Source of the DNA: Bacillota bacterium
Lineage (GTDB): Bacteria; Bacillota; Desulfotomaculia; Desulfotomaculales; Ammonificaceae
Reading direction: 5' to 3'
NCBI GenBank assembly: GCA_040755295.1
Contig: JBFMBK010000008.1
Coordinates: forward strand, 62,001 to 126,000
Length of the DNA stretch: 64,000 nt
Numbering within the stretch: position 1 is the stretch's first letter; each line of letters opens with the position of its first letter. The translations under genes and the position numbers were made by a program. The notes beneath the pieces are model-generated. The model was not told the origin of the DNA. It searched no databases and saw only the letters and a program-made list of their open reading frames with translations. Of the stretch, positions 14,305 through 21,729 are shown one piece after another.

Positions 14305-14916
14305 TCAAATTGCCGCGTTCTCAGCGGCCTTCAAGGCGTCCATTAAACGCCGGTGCAGCGGGTTGTTGGACTTTTCTAGTTGAAGCATGTCGCGCTCAGC
14401 GCCCGGAAAGTCGGAAATGCTGTATAATTCGGCTCCTTCCGGTGTTGTTAGTACTTTTACATAGCACGCCTCTAAAGTCGTGCCAGGATTTGCCTTTTTG
14501 AACCGCTGCGCCAATAGGTCAATGCCGATAAACGCCTGCGATTTGGCGGATCGCGCAAACTGTGCATCGTCCGGGGTAACGCCTATGTTTGTTTGCGGGT
14601 TGACAGCCGGACCCCTGGGGTCTGTGTCGACGTAGGTCATGTACTGTTTACGGCCCCTATTTGTTTGCAGATACTGGCACAACTGTTGTTCCCGGCTTAT
14701 AATGGAAAAATTACGCGGCAGATCGTATGTTGTATTTTTCCAGTCCTCAAAGTCCGTCAGTAGGTCGTTCCAAGCTTGGTCCTTCGGGTTTGGGTTCATG
14801 ATATCTCGTTTAGCGACGTCGTCAGATTTGAATAACATAATGTGTGCGTCGGGATTTGCGCCCTTCCCGACTAAATCAACTCGATTAATCGTCATTTCGA
14901 ATAGTGTTTTAGCCAT
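14305..14916 (-). CDS. XkdF-associated phage protein, 203 aa
   Basis: The first 30 residues (MTINRVDLVGKGANPDAHI) match the strand that begins phage prohead proteases and XkdF-like proteins (..VDLVd.pANP..). The remainder is a helical, charged segment. Since a separate XkdF-like protease domain is encoded immediately upstream with overlapping stop and start, this looks like the scaffold-like partner or the C-terminal half of a split XkdF protein. No active-site residues are visible here. Function is inferred from position and the N-terminal match. Confidence 0.55.
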   Translation of the reverse strand: MAKTLFEMTINRVDLVGKGANPDAHIMLFKSDDVAKRDIMNPNPKDQAWNDLLTDFEDWKNTTYDLPRNFSIISREQQLCQYLQTNRGRKQYMTYVDTDPRGPAVNPQTNIGVTPDDAQFARSAKSQAFIGIDLLAQRFKKANPGTTLEACYVKVLTTPEGAELYSISDFPGAERDMLQLEKSNNPLHRRLMDALKAAENAAI

Positions 14917-15299
14917 TATAACACTTCCTTTCGTTTTGCTTGGCCCTGAATCGAGAACATGGAATATGCACCTGATTTTACCTGACTAAATACCGCATCG
15001 TCCGATACGTGGAACCCTACCCACCACCCTGTGGGCAGTGCGTTCGCCGGTAAACCCATTTTAGCAAGTTTTTCCGGTGTCACCATGAAGCTCTCCACCA
15101 GTTCGCCCACGGCTTCCCCGGCATGTTCAACGCCCGTCTTACGGAATTTAAGGACAAAGGCATAGGCCGCATCTTCCAAAGCTGAAACATCGACAATCTC
15201 TTGCTGCATATCGACTACCGGATCGCCGTCCTTACGTATCGCAACGCTTGCCCAACCAAATACAAGATTGCGGTCCGCATCGGTTTTAATTAGCTTCAT
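14916..15299 (-). CDS. XkdF-like phage serine protease domain, 127 aa
   Basis: The protein matches the XkdF putative protease family: LVFGWASVAIRKDGDPVVD near the start, the His-bearing HAGEAVGELVESFM (about residues 59-72), GWWVGFHV (about 92-99) and the terminal VKSGAYSMFSIQG with the presumed nucleophile serine. In phages this activity matures the prohead by cleaving scaffold and capsid. It is odd here because no capsid gene is recognisable. Its stop overlaps the start of the next gene, and its start overlaps the end of the coiled-coil gene by 14 bp, so the cluster is tightly coupled. Confidence 0.82.
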   Translation of the reverse strand: MKLIKTDADRNLVFGWASVAIRKDGDPVVDMQQEIVDVSALEDAAYAFVLKFRKTGVEHAGEAVGELVESFMVTPEKLAKMGLPANALPTGWWVGFHVSDDAVFSQVKSGAYSMFSIQGQAKRKEVL

Positions 15300-16023
15300 T
15301 AGCCGTCTTCACCTCCTCTTCTGCCGCCGCTAACGACAGGCGCCGTCGGGATGGTGTCGGTTCCGGCATTGTCCAGCCGTCCGGTAGTTCAATTTTTGCA
15401 TCCCGCATGTAATAACTCAGGATTTCGCGGTCGACGGAAGCGAAATCGACATCAGGGTCTTTGAACACTGTCGCAGTCTGCACTGGTATAATACCTTGTA
15501 ATTTAGCTGTTAAGGTGTTCAGCAATATGTCCTTGGAGTACAGATCGCCGCGCCGGTGTCCACATAGACGTGATAGCTCGTACATTTCTGCGGCAAGCGA
15601 TCGGTACATCACATGATTTTCGGCCAAGCAGTGTATATTGTCGGCTATTCGCTCGGCCAGGGCCGCCCGCTCGACCGCCTTTTTGCGAAAGGTCTGTTTG
15701 TGTAAGTCCAGTATTTCGGCCTCGCGCTGGCGCGTACATTCGCGAATCCGTGCCTCAAGTTGGTTGATGATTTTCTGCAAATCATCGGCTTCGCTAACCA
15801 ACTCGAAAGCCTGCTTCCTCAACTCCCGCGCCTGGTCTTGTGCTGCGGGAGCTTGCTCAATGATTGACGCGTACAACAATGCCTCGCGTTGCTTGTCAAT
15901 GTCCCGCGCCCGCGTCTCATTGTCGCTAATTTGCTTTCGTAACTCGTCTTGCTTGGTAAGCAACGTCTCGATCTCGGTATCGAATCTGACGTTGATCTCG
16001 TCGATATTAGTCAACTGTATCAC
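15286..16023 (-). CDS. Coiled-coil protein of the phage-like cluster, 245 aa
   Basis: Residues 15-130 are a long heptad-type helix rich in E/K/R/Q (e.g. TKQDELRKQISDNETRARDI). After that comes a more globular part with C/H residues (RLCGHRRGDLYS) and a C-terminal Pro/Arg/Ser linker. No enzyme motif is visible. In phage clusters of this type such proteins sit between small terminase and portal genes. A packaging or scaffolding role is possible but unproven. It overlaps both neighbours by 14-17 bp. Confidence 0.55.
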   Translation of the reverse strand: MIQLTNIDEINVRFDTEIETLLTKQDELRKQISDNETRARDIDKQREALLYASIIEQAPAAQDQARELRKQAFELVSEADDLQKIINQLEARIRECTRQREAEILDLHKQTFRKKAVERAALAERIADNIHCLAENHVMYRSLAAEMYELSRLCGHRRGDLYSKDILLNTLTAKLQGIIPVQTATVFKDPDVDFASVDREILSYYMRDAKIELPDGWTMPEPTPSRRRLSLAAAEEEVKTANEAN

Positions 16024-16552
16024 TCCTTTCTATTAACTCAGCATCCACCACAGACCCCGCTGCAGCACGCAAGCGCTCCCCGATAACGTCTAACTTGCTT
16101 ATAACACGCTCACGCGCGCCTGTGGCTTCTGCGGCCTCAGTCACGGCCACTGTTAGGCCAAACTGAAACCTGCTTTTGGGACTTAATCCCAAACTGTTTG
16201 CTAGGGATTCCGCCTGTCGGATAAGTTGCAACTGTAATGATTGCACCGGCTTGATTTCACCGTGCCTATTCGTGAACGAACCAGACTTCGAAAGGTATTG
16301 CTCGATTTTTCGAATCTTCGCTAGACACAGTGCTAATAAGCCGACGCTCGTCTGATCGCTCTCCTGCACCCAGACAGCTTTGTCGGCCTCCAACTGCTCC
16401 TTAATCGTCTGTGCCAGTTCGCTTACCTGTGGGGTTGCAGGCGTCAAACTGTATACTCCGCTCATGTCGTGGGTACGCTTGCCACTGAATTGGGTAAGAT
16501 TAACGAGGCTACGACGTTTACCTGCCTCAGTGCGTGGACCGCCACCTCCCAC
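16007..16552 (-). CDS. P27-like small terminase subunit, copy 2, 181 aa
   Basis: It contains the P27 family signature LANSLGLSPKSRFQFG (about residues 118-133). The N-terminus (GGGGPRTEAGKRRSLVNL) is shared with the adjacent upstream paralogue. Small terminases bind cos/pac DNA and load the large subunit. The two genes are tandem duplicates that have diverged widely outside the signature and the N-terminal box. No large terminase follows, so packaging would need a partner phage, or the gene is a leftover. Its stop overlaps the coiled-coil gene. Confidence 0.65.
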   Translation of the reverse strand: MGGGGPRTEAGKRRSLVNLTQFSGKRTHDMSGVYSLTPATPQVSELAQTIKEQLEADKAVWVQESDQTSVGLLALCLAKIRKIEQYLSKSGSFTNRHGEIKPVQSLQLQLIRQAESLANSLGLSPKSRFQFGLTVAVTEAAEATGARERVISKLDVIGERLRAAAGSVVDAELIERSDTVD

Positions 16553-16554
16553 CG

Positions 16555-17073
16555 CTAAACACCTCCTTCTGCTTTAACGAGTATCGCCTCAAGTTGCTTC
16601 AACTCCTCTACCGACAAAGACGCTAGATTAAGCTGAGTCTCGCTGAGATTTTTCCCGATGCTAGACAACTCGACGCCTAACTTAACCCTACTCTGCGGAC
16701 TTAATCCCAAGCTATTTGCTAATCCCTCCGCCTGGGTTAAGTATTGCAATTCGAGATGCACCAACGGTCTTGTTTGTCCGCGCTTATTTGTCAACGTAGC
16801 TTTTTGCAGGTACTCTCCTATGCGGCTAAGACGCCGCAGACACAAAGCAAGACAGGTGATCGTCACGTTATCACTCTCACGTATCCAGGTAGCACCCTCA
16901 GCCTCTAATAACTGCTTGATCTGTGACGCTATTGCCTGCGTTTCAGCCTGCCATAAAGTCAAGCTGTGGACGCCATGCCGATCACGCTTTGCCGGTTTAT
17001 TCGAGTATTGCATAAGGTTCTCAAGCGCCTTCTGCCGTCCCTCCGGTGTCACCGGACCGCCAGATTTAGACAC
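16555..17073 (-). CDS. P27-like small terminase subunit, copy 1, 172 aa
   Basis: The paralogue of the next gene. The conserved box LANSLGLSPQSRVKLG (about residues 116-131) matches the P27 small terminase family, and the N-terminal GGPVTPEGRQKALENL matches copy 2. The middle helices align (LEAEGATWIRESDNVTI against LEADKAVWVQESDQTSV). GTG start at 17073, overlapping the stop of the preceding gene. Two bases separate its stop from copy 2. DNA recognition for packaging is the family role. Two copies may have different specificities (inference). Confidence 0.65.
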   Translation of the reverse strand: MSKSGGPVTPEGRQKALENLMQYSNKPAKRDRHGVHSLTLWQAETQAIASQIKQLLEAEGATWIRESDNVTITCLALCLRRLSRIGEYLQKATLTNKRGQTRPLVHLELQYLTQAEGLANSLGLSPQSRVKLGVELSSIGKNLSETQLNLASLSVEELKQLEAILVKAEGGV

Positions 17074-17290
17074 CTTTAAACACGCCCCAATTAACGAAGA
17101 CTTTTTGTAATAGGGCCTTGATCTCCGGACGCTCGCAATCGCGGATATCGAGCGTCACCGTTTTCCGCCGCTCGCCGTCGTCAAGTCTGCGAATCCGAGT
17201 AACCTCCAACTTGCCCGTGGCCTCATAGTAACGCATTTCACAGTAGGGGGTTGCAACCTCGACCGGCTTTTCAATTTCCCAGAATTTCAT
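17066..17290 (-). CDS. Hypothetical element protein, 74 aa
   Basis: The ATG at 17290 has aaggagg eight bases upstream, so I prefer it to more distal starts. The protein is a compact beta-rich sequence (KFWEIEKPVEVATPYCEMRYYE) followed by a basic turn and a helix (RPEIKALLQKVFVNW). No known domain. It opens the terminase-to-tape-measure run and its stop overlaps the start of small terminase copy 1 by 8 bp. Confidence 0.5.
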   Translation of the reverse strand: MKFWEIEKPVEVATPYCEMRYYEATGKLEVTRIRRLDDGERRKTVTLDIRDCERPEIKALLQKVFVNWGVFKGV

Positions 17291-17502
17291 CTGCTGTAAA
17301 CCTCCTTGTTTTAAGTTCGGTAGAAGTTCGGTTTTGCCGTCCGAACCACCACCGTCGAAATACCGACGCCACCGCATAATTACGGACATATGTTCATATT
17401 GCGACAAAAGTTCGGGCTTGGTTCCTGTCAGCTATTCCCTTCAACGTCTAGCAAAGTCTTACGCCTCTAAGCGGTGTCACTTGCTCATTAAGCAAGTGTT
17501 CA

Positions 17503-18135
17503 TTACGTTCGTGGGTGTCCGAAGCGCCGCGCACCTTGAAATGACGCCATTTCATCATCGTCACTTAACCGGCCATACTCTTCCAGGAATTTTTTATTGC
17601 GCCGCCAGACTTCCGGTGTTTCTTCCTGCCAAGAACTGAACAAATTAGTACCAATGTGCCACTTGATTATACATACCTCGCAGTAACCCCAATGATCTTT
17701 GCGTATATTAAGGTACTGACGATCCCCCCGCCTGCAAACAGGGCAGTAAGACCAATGAAACGGATCGGGTAATGCTTCGAGGTGTTTATAATCCCGCCCT
17801 GAAAACTGCGTTAAAGCGTCAATCACTGCTGGCTTGTAATGTTGGTAAGGATCATTCTGCGCTTCCTTAATAACCATACCGGCCGCCTTTAGGTATATAT
17901 CCCGCAACCTTAGTAAAACAGGGTCAACCGCGTCTACGCATTTATCGCATACCGGCTGTTTACTTAAAAGAAGGTCGGGGTCAAAAATAGCGTAATCCAA
18001 AACAGGGTCAACTGGCTGACCGCAAATACCACAATCACCATTATGCGGGCCTTCGTTTTTACACAAGACCAATTTATAACTAGCCTTGTAACTCTTCTTG
18101 CAAGAAACCAACTCTAACTTTTTACCTTTTCTCAT
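17503..18135 (-). CDS. Zinc-ribbon-like element protein, 210 aa
   Basis: Two cysteine-pair modules are visible: CGICGQPV...CDKC (about residues 35-70) and CPVCRRGD...CEVC (about 131-155). The second module with HWGYCEVC and IGTNLFSSWQEET resembles a widespread uncharacterised bacterial protein in which a CPxCG pair is followed by HW..C and WxIGxNLFSxW. Metal binding is likely; the function is unknown. It lies downstream of the iteron region, so it could belong to the replication module. Confidence 0.55.
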   Translation of the reverse strand: MRKGKKLELVSCKKSYKASYKLVLCKNEGPHNGDCGICGQPVDPVLDYAIFDPDLLLSKQPVCDKCVDAVDPVLLRLRDIYLKAAGMVIKEAQNDPYQHYKPAVIDALTQFSGRDYKHLEALPDPFHWSYCPVCRRGDRQYLNIRKDHWGYCEVCIIKWHIGTNLFSSWQEETPEVWRRNKKFLEEYGRLSDDDEMASFQGARRFGHPRT

Positions 18136-18238
18136 TTGCGTCCGCTCCTTCTTCTTAATTTAGCTACCTTAATCGCTTGGGTTTTCTCCCGCTCGACCCT
18201 CCTCCGAGACCGGTATACCTGGTAGATATAGAAAGGAG

Positions 18239-18435
18239 ACACTATTTAGCATACTGTTGACAGTTTTTTACTATTTGGTTGTAAAAGAGCTTTAAACTCG
18301 CGCCGCTGTTAACTTTCAAGACTTCATAATGCTTTTTTACAGTACACTATTTGACATACTGTTGCTGATAGCGAAACGCCTAAATTGACCCTGACAGTAT
18401 GCTAAATGATGTACTGTCAGTATGCTGAATAGTGT
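18239..18435. repeat. Iteron-like repeats (four copies of a 21-bp motif), candidate replication origin
   Basis: Consensus ACACTATTTAGCATACTGTTG. Copies: 18239-18259 (exact), 18344-18364 (18/21), and in inverted orientation 18392-18412 and 18415-18435 (about 17/21 each), the last two 23 bp apart. They fill the 310-bp gene-free gap 18136-18446 directly after the Rep-like gene, with an AT-rich part between. Position and pattern fit an iteron-type origin. Confidence 0.65.
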
Positions 18436-18446
18436 ACAGTGAAAAC

Positions 18447-18896
18447 TCAACTCTCGTTTTCTTCTGCCTCGATTCTCTGTTTCAAAGTCCGTCTATGTTC
18501 CGGTTTGACGTTAAACTCAGGCTTGCCGTAGAGCGTCCAATAATCGGATAACCCGTAAATGTTGCATTTTCGTTCCGCATAATTGTTCTCAACGAGATAG
18601 ACAAAACCCAATTCGATTAAATGATCTATGGATTTTTCAAACATGCGTTGATTCATAACTTTCAGGTACTCGCTTTTAGGCATTGAAATATCGTTCTTAT
18701 TGCTCTGTTCCACTTTCCCCTTAACAACCTTTCTCTGATATTTACGGCGAAGCATGATATAAAGCTGAATGTCGCGTGCTGTCAACTGCTGCCATGCCAG
18801 GGAATCTATCATTTTAAAATAAAGAGAAATAAAATTGCCCGGATTACCTGGGTATGTCTCAAACCCGTCAATGCTAGTTTTTCGACGCTTCGCCAT
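18447..18896 (-). CDS. Winged-helix, Rep-like protein, 149 aa
   Basis: Central segment SLYFKMIDSLAWQQLTARDIQLYIML and the following basic helix and wing (MFEKSIDHLIELGFVYLVE) look like a winged-helix module of the kind found in plasmid and satellite replication initiators. The C-terminus is basic. No primase or helicase motif is present, so host functions would be needed. The four 21-bp repeats begin 12 bp after its stop. Alternative: a transcription regulator using the repeats as operators. Confidence 0.5.
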   Translation of the reverse strand: MAKRRKTSIDGFETYPGNPGNFISLYFKMIDSLAWQQLTARDIQLYIMLRRKYQRKVVKGKVEQSNKNDISMPKSEYLKVMNQRMFEKSIDHLIELGFVYLVENNYAERKCNIYGLSDYWTLYGKPEFNVKPEHRRTLKQRIEAEENES

Positions 18897-18911
18897 TTTT
18901 TGTATGGTTCC

Positions 18912-19094
18912 TTAGCCCTGCCCGGGGTTTTTCGTTTTTTCGATCTGTTGCTCAACAAACCAGGCGGGGATTCTTACGCTTCTTTCAACGCGCAAAATTG
19001 GAATTTTATTCGCAGTTATAAGCTTGTGAACAAAACTCACTGAATAGCTCATTATTTCTGCGTACTCACGTGCTTTATAAGCTTGCTTTTGCAT
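18912..19094 (-). CDS. Excisionase/HTH DNA-binding protein, 60 aa
   Basis: ATG at 19094 follows cggaggttaagg. The fold is a helix_turn_helix_17-type winged helix (YKAREYAEIMSYSVSFVHKL, then the wing IPILRVERSVRIPAWF). In elements with a tyrosine integrase such small proteins act as excisionase or early regulator. It overlaps the end of the repressor gene by 20 bp and precedes the Rep-like gene by 15 bp, so the three form one early operon. Confidence 0.7.
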   Translation of the reverse strand: MQKQAYKAREYAEIMSYSVSFVHKLITANKIPILRVERSVRIPAWFVEQQIEKTKNPGQG

Positions 19095-19290
19095 CGTCCT
19101 TAACCTCCGCAAAAAGAACTTCTTCTTGCACTTCAAAAACCGCTGACAGCCGCTTCCGCCACGCAGGATAAGGCCGCATGTAACCGCGCTCGATACTGCT
19201 TATCGCGGGTGCTGAGATCCCTGTTTTTGCTGCAAGCTGCTTTTGCGTCATCCCGCTGAGCACTCGAAGCAACTTTAAATATTTCACCAT
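19075..19290 (-). CDS. Xre/Cro-type HTH repressor, 71 aa
   Basis: A single Xre domain fills the protein: RVLSGMTQKQLAAKTG (HTH helix 2), ISAPAISSIERGY (recognition helix). The location is divergent from the integrase operon, with a consensus promoter for the latter in between, the usual arrangement of a phage-type switch. It lacks a C-terminal peptidase domain, so RecA-driven self-cleavage is not expected; induction may depend on another protein (inference). Confidence 0.85.
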   Translation of the reverse strand: MVKYLKLLRVLSGMTQKQLAAKTGISAPAISSIERGYMRPYPAWRKRLSAVFEVQEEVLFAEVKDDAKASL

Positions 19291-19299
19291 ACTACCCCC

Positions 19300-19328
19300 T
19301 TGACGCTAATTTTCTTCTATAATATAAT
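19300..19328 (+). promoter_or_regulatory. Consensus sigma-A promoter for the integrase operon
   Basis: TTGACG (19300-19305), 17-bp spacer, TATAAT (19323-19328). It lies 69 bp upstream of the zinc-finger gene, in the divergent gap with the Xre gene. Confidence 0.75.
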
Positions 19329-19396
19329 GATAGCAAGCGCTTACCGTGACGTAAAGTTAGCTTATCGTTATGTATACCGTTACACGAGGTGAAAAA

Positions 19397-20212
19397 ATGG
19401 AGTTCTTAGACTTGCAAGTGTACGAAAGATACAAAGTAATAGACGGTGTCCTGACGCCTTCGGGTAATGTCAAGCGTACCTATAACCCGCTAGAGCATAC
19501 GGCAATAGTCAATGAGTTTGGGAGACTCGGCGAAGGCGATACAAGAGCCGTTGAACGGTTCGCGCTGAAATGGGGTTCGTTAGGCTATCAGCACAAGCAA
19601 GCTGATCCGGTTAGCTGGATATGGGCACATGCCCGGAACGTTCGCTTGATCTTTGCAATTTTGGAAATACTGCAAAATTATCAGGTTGCTTTGGATTTCA
19701 AAAATGAAGATGAAGATGAATTTGGGGTAGAATGCGCACGAGAAGACGCCCATGACTTTATCGAAACGTTAACCGTGGAAGATGAAAAAACAGGCAATAC
19801 CTATATAGGGTTTGTGGGTGGGTTAATCGACAAGTCGGTGCTTTGGCAATGGGAAATAAACAGTAAGGATGCTAATAAAGAATTAAGGTTGATGGCTAAT
19901 ATTATCAGCAAGCTATTAACTTACAACGTGCTTACTGTTGGGAGAGAAGCAATAGTAACACCGGATTTAACAATCAAAAGCAAATTTAAGGTGCCAACAC
20001 TAATACAAGCTATTTACTGGATGCTTATGGATATTGCTGAAGGAGGCGAATTAGGTAAGTGTAAGTTCTGCGGTAGTTACTTTATACGGCAGAGTAAGAG
20101 AGAGAAGTATTGTCCCCCAACTGATCCCAAAAAAGAATCAAAGTGTGCATTAGCATATCGGCAGAGAAAATACCGTAAACCAAAGGAGGAAAAAGACAAT
20201 GACAAAGCGTAA
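19397..20212 (+). CDS. CGNR-type zinc-finger protein, 271 aa
   Basis: I start at the ATG at 19397, which has gaggtg at good spacing (a further ATG lies 27 bp upstream). The C-terminal 45 residues hold CKFCGSYFIRQ and a later C (KYCPP...SKCA), followed by YRQRKYRKP, as in the CGNR zinc finger of the ABATE/CGNR family of DNA-binding proteins. The N-terminal region is acidic and helical. The gene ends 14 bp inside the integrase gene, so both are coupled, and it may be an activator or cofactor of element excision. That role is inferred. Confidence 0.65.
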   Translation: MEFLDLQVYERYKVIDGVLTPSGNVKRTYNPLEHTAIVNEFGRLGEGDTRAVERFALKWGSLGYQHKQADPVSWIWAHARNVRLIFAILEILQNYQVALDFKNEDEDEFGVECAREDAHDFIETLTVEDEKTGNTYIGFVGGLIDKSVLWQWEINSKDANKELRLMANIISKLLTYNVLTVGREAIVTPDLTIKSKFKVPTLIQAIYWMLMDIAEGGELGKCKFCGSYFIRQSKREKYCPPTDPKKESKCALAYRQRKYRKPKEEKDNDKA

Positions 20213-21371
20213 GAAACGTGGTGCAGGTGAGGGAACTATCTACCACCGGGAGGGAGAAAATCGTTGGTGTGGGGAATTGTTTGTTGGGTGGAAGGAAGTA
20301 GTTGACAAAAAGACGGGGGAAGTTAAGCAGGGGAAGGATATATATCGGTGTTACGGTGCCAGCCGTACAGAGGTACAGGATCAACTGCGGGAGGTAGCAA
20401 GCCAGCGGTCACAGGGGACATACGTTAAGCCGTCAAAGGAGACGCTCTACGACTGGCTTCAGGAATGGCTTAACGTATACAAAAAACGTAAGTTGCGCCC
20501 GACAACGTTTGAATCCTACAAGACAATGCTGGAAAAGCACATTAAGTCTACGGTTGGAGGTATTCTGCTCAAAAACCTCACAACCACACACTTACAAAAA
20601 CTGTACAACGACAAAGAGGATTCAGGGCTTTCCACCCGGACCGTCCGGTATATTCACCAAGTGATCCACGGAGGACTCGAAAAAGCAAGAAAGCTTAAGA
20701 AAGTTGCGGTCAACGTCAGTCAGGACGTGGAGCTACCCATGCTCACATCTAAAGAGCGTAAGGCCCTGACACCCGACGAGGAAAAGAAATTCTTCGATAT
20801 ACTTAAGACAAGGCCGTGGAAACGATGGGAACCTGCCTTTACTGTATTGGCGGAAAGTGGTCTGCGGCGTGGTGAACTTCTGGCTTTACGGTGGGATAAT
20901 GTAGACTTCGAAAACAAACTGCTTTATGTAGAACAGGGATTGACCAAGACAACCACGGCAGGTATGAAGTTTGATAAGCCGAAGACAGAGAAGGCCAACA
21001 GGGTTATCCCGCTTACGCCCAAGGCTGAAGCCGCCCTTAAAACCCAGAAGGTCCGGCAAGCGGAGAATAAGCTTAAGGCCGGGGCAGGGTATAACGATCA
21101 AGGTTTAGTATTCGCGGCAAGGAATGGTGAACCATTTCAGCCTCGGAACTTTAACCGGGTAATAGAAAGGGTGTGCGAAGAAGCGAAGATAAAAGTCACG
21201 GCTCACCAGTTTCGCCATACCTTCACCACCAGGCTTATTGAAAACGGCGCTGATGTTAAAACCACCAGTGACATTCTCGGACACGCGAAAAGCAGTTTAA
21301 CTCTAGATGTTTACAGCCACAGTTCCCTTGAACGCAAACGGGAAGCAATAGCCAAGTTAAGCGAGAAATAA
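20199..21371 (+). CDS. int: Tyrosine-family site-specific integrase, 390 aa
   Basis: Catalyses integration/excision at tRNA-Val. N-terminal AP2-like arm-binding region (residues 1-60), SAM-like core-binding domain (about 80-180) and C-terminal catalytic domain with all pentad residues: R223 in GLRRGE, K262 in the DKPKT turn, HxxR at 336-339, H362 in GHAKSS and nucleophile Y372 in DVYSHS. Length 390 aa is typical of phage Tn916/lambda-type integrases of Firmicutes. The gene points toward the tRNA and ends 130 bp before the att core. Strong terminators follow. Confidence 0.95.
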   Translation: MTKRKKRGAGEGTIYHREGENRWCGELFVGWKEVVDKKTGEVKQGKDIYRCYGASRTEVQDQLREVASQRSQGTYVKPSKETLYDWLQEWLNVYKKRKLRPTTFESYKTMLEKHIKSTVGGILLKNLTTTHLQKLYNDKEDSGLSTRTVRYIHQVIHGGLEKARKLKKVAVNVSQDVELPMLTSKERKALTPDEEKKFFDILKTRPWKRWEPAFTVLAESGLRRGELLALRWDNVDFENKLLYVEQGLTKTTTAGMKFDKPKTEKANRVIPLTPKAEAALKTQKVRQAENKLKAGAGYNDQGLVFAARNGEPFQPRNFNRVIERVCEEAKIKVTAHQFRHTFTTRLIENGADVKTTSDILGHAKSSLTLDVYSHSSLERKREAIAKLSEK

Positions 21372-21374
21372 AAA

Positions 21375-21450
21375 GACGAGTCCTAAAATGGACCCGTCTC
21401 ACCGCTAGGAACCAACCGTCAGGACTTGCACTCCTGGCGGTTTTTATTTT
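21375..21450 (+). terminator. Tandem terminators after int
   Basis: Hairpin 1: GACGAGTCC/GGACCCGTC at 21375-21398. Hairpin 2: CCGTCAGGA/TCCTGGCGG at 21416-21440, followed by TTTTTATTTTATT. They insulate the tRNA from int transcription. Confidence 0.8.
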
Positions 21451-21455
21451 ATTCT

Positions 21456-21477
21456 ATTCCCGTCAGATTCCCGTCAA
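21456..21477. repeat. Arm-type site candidates at the tRNA-side att
   Basis: ATTCCCGTCAG at 21456-21466 and ATTCCCGTCAA at 21467-21477 are direct repeats 24-45 bp from the att core. The same 11-mer is present inside the other end at 8471-8481. Confidence 0.55.
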
Positions 21478-21500
21478 ACGGGGCTGTCGGTGCTTGCAAA

Positions 21501-21550
21501 CTGGTGGGCGATGTAGGATTTGAACCTACGACATCTTGCTTGTAAGGCAA
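21501..21550 (-). other. attachment site at intact tRNA-Val
   Basis: The 50 bp identical to 8333-8382. The element integrated here and restored the complete tRNA gene. The repeat includes the 3' CCA and reaches into the 5' side of the anticodon stem. Confidence 0.9.
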
Positions 21551-21576
21551 GCGCTCTCCCCCTGAGCTAATCGCCC
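21502..21576 (-). tRNA. tRNA-Val (anticodon TAC)
   Basis: 75-nt cloverleaf with encoded CCA: acceptor GGGCGAT/ATCGCCC, D arm GCTC/GAGC, anticodon stem CTTGC/GCAAG around the loop CTTACAA (anticodon TAC), T arm GTAGG/CCTAC with TTCAAAT loop. It is the integration target of the adjacent element. Confidence 0.97.
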
Positions 21577-21580
21577 GTTT

Positions 21581-21615
21581 GGGATGTGGGAGGTGCGATG
21601 TTGGAGGTAGGTTTT
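21581..21615. repeat. Heptamer tract, GGGATGT/GGGAGGT type
   Basis: Units gggatgt, gggaggt, gcgatgt, tggaggt, aggtttt, beginning four bases upstream of the tRNA-Val 5' end. Confidence 0.7.
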
Positions 21616-21650
21616 TAACGGAAAAATTCGGCTTTGCCGAATTTCTGTCC

Positions 21651-21678
21651 AACCTCTAACCTCTCACTTCTCACCTCT
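21651..21678. repeat. Heptamer tract, AACCTCT type
   Basis: Units aacctct, aacctct, cacttct, cacctct between the two tRNA genes. Confidence 0.75.
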
Positions 21679-21729
21679 AAATTGCTTAAGGAAAATAACT
21701 GCGATGACTTTCTTCCTGTCCCGTCTCTG

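Larger units (their letters stand above)
8383..21550. mobile_element. 13.2-kb integrative element in tRNA-Val (phage satellite-like or decayed prophage)
   Basis: The boundaries are 50-bp direct repeats of the tRNA-Val 3' end. From the tRNA inward the element has a tyrosine integrase with a zinc-finger protein gene, a Xre repressor, an excisionase-like HTH, a Rep-like gene with iterons, two P27-like small-terminase proteins, a coiled-coil protein, an XkdF-like protease, virion-type proteins and a tape-measure protein. It continues with a GNAT toxin pair and small genes. No large terminase, portal, major capsid, sheath or lysis gene is recognisable. Genes run almost wholly on the minus strand, apart from integrase/zinc-finger and a small + strand unit. 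Confidence 0.88.
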
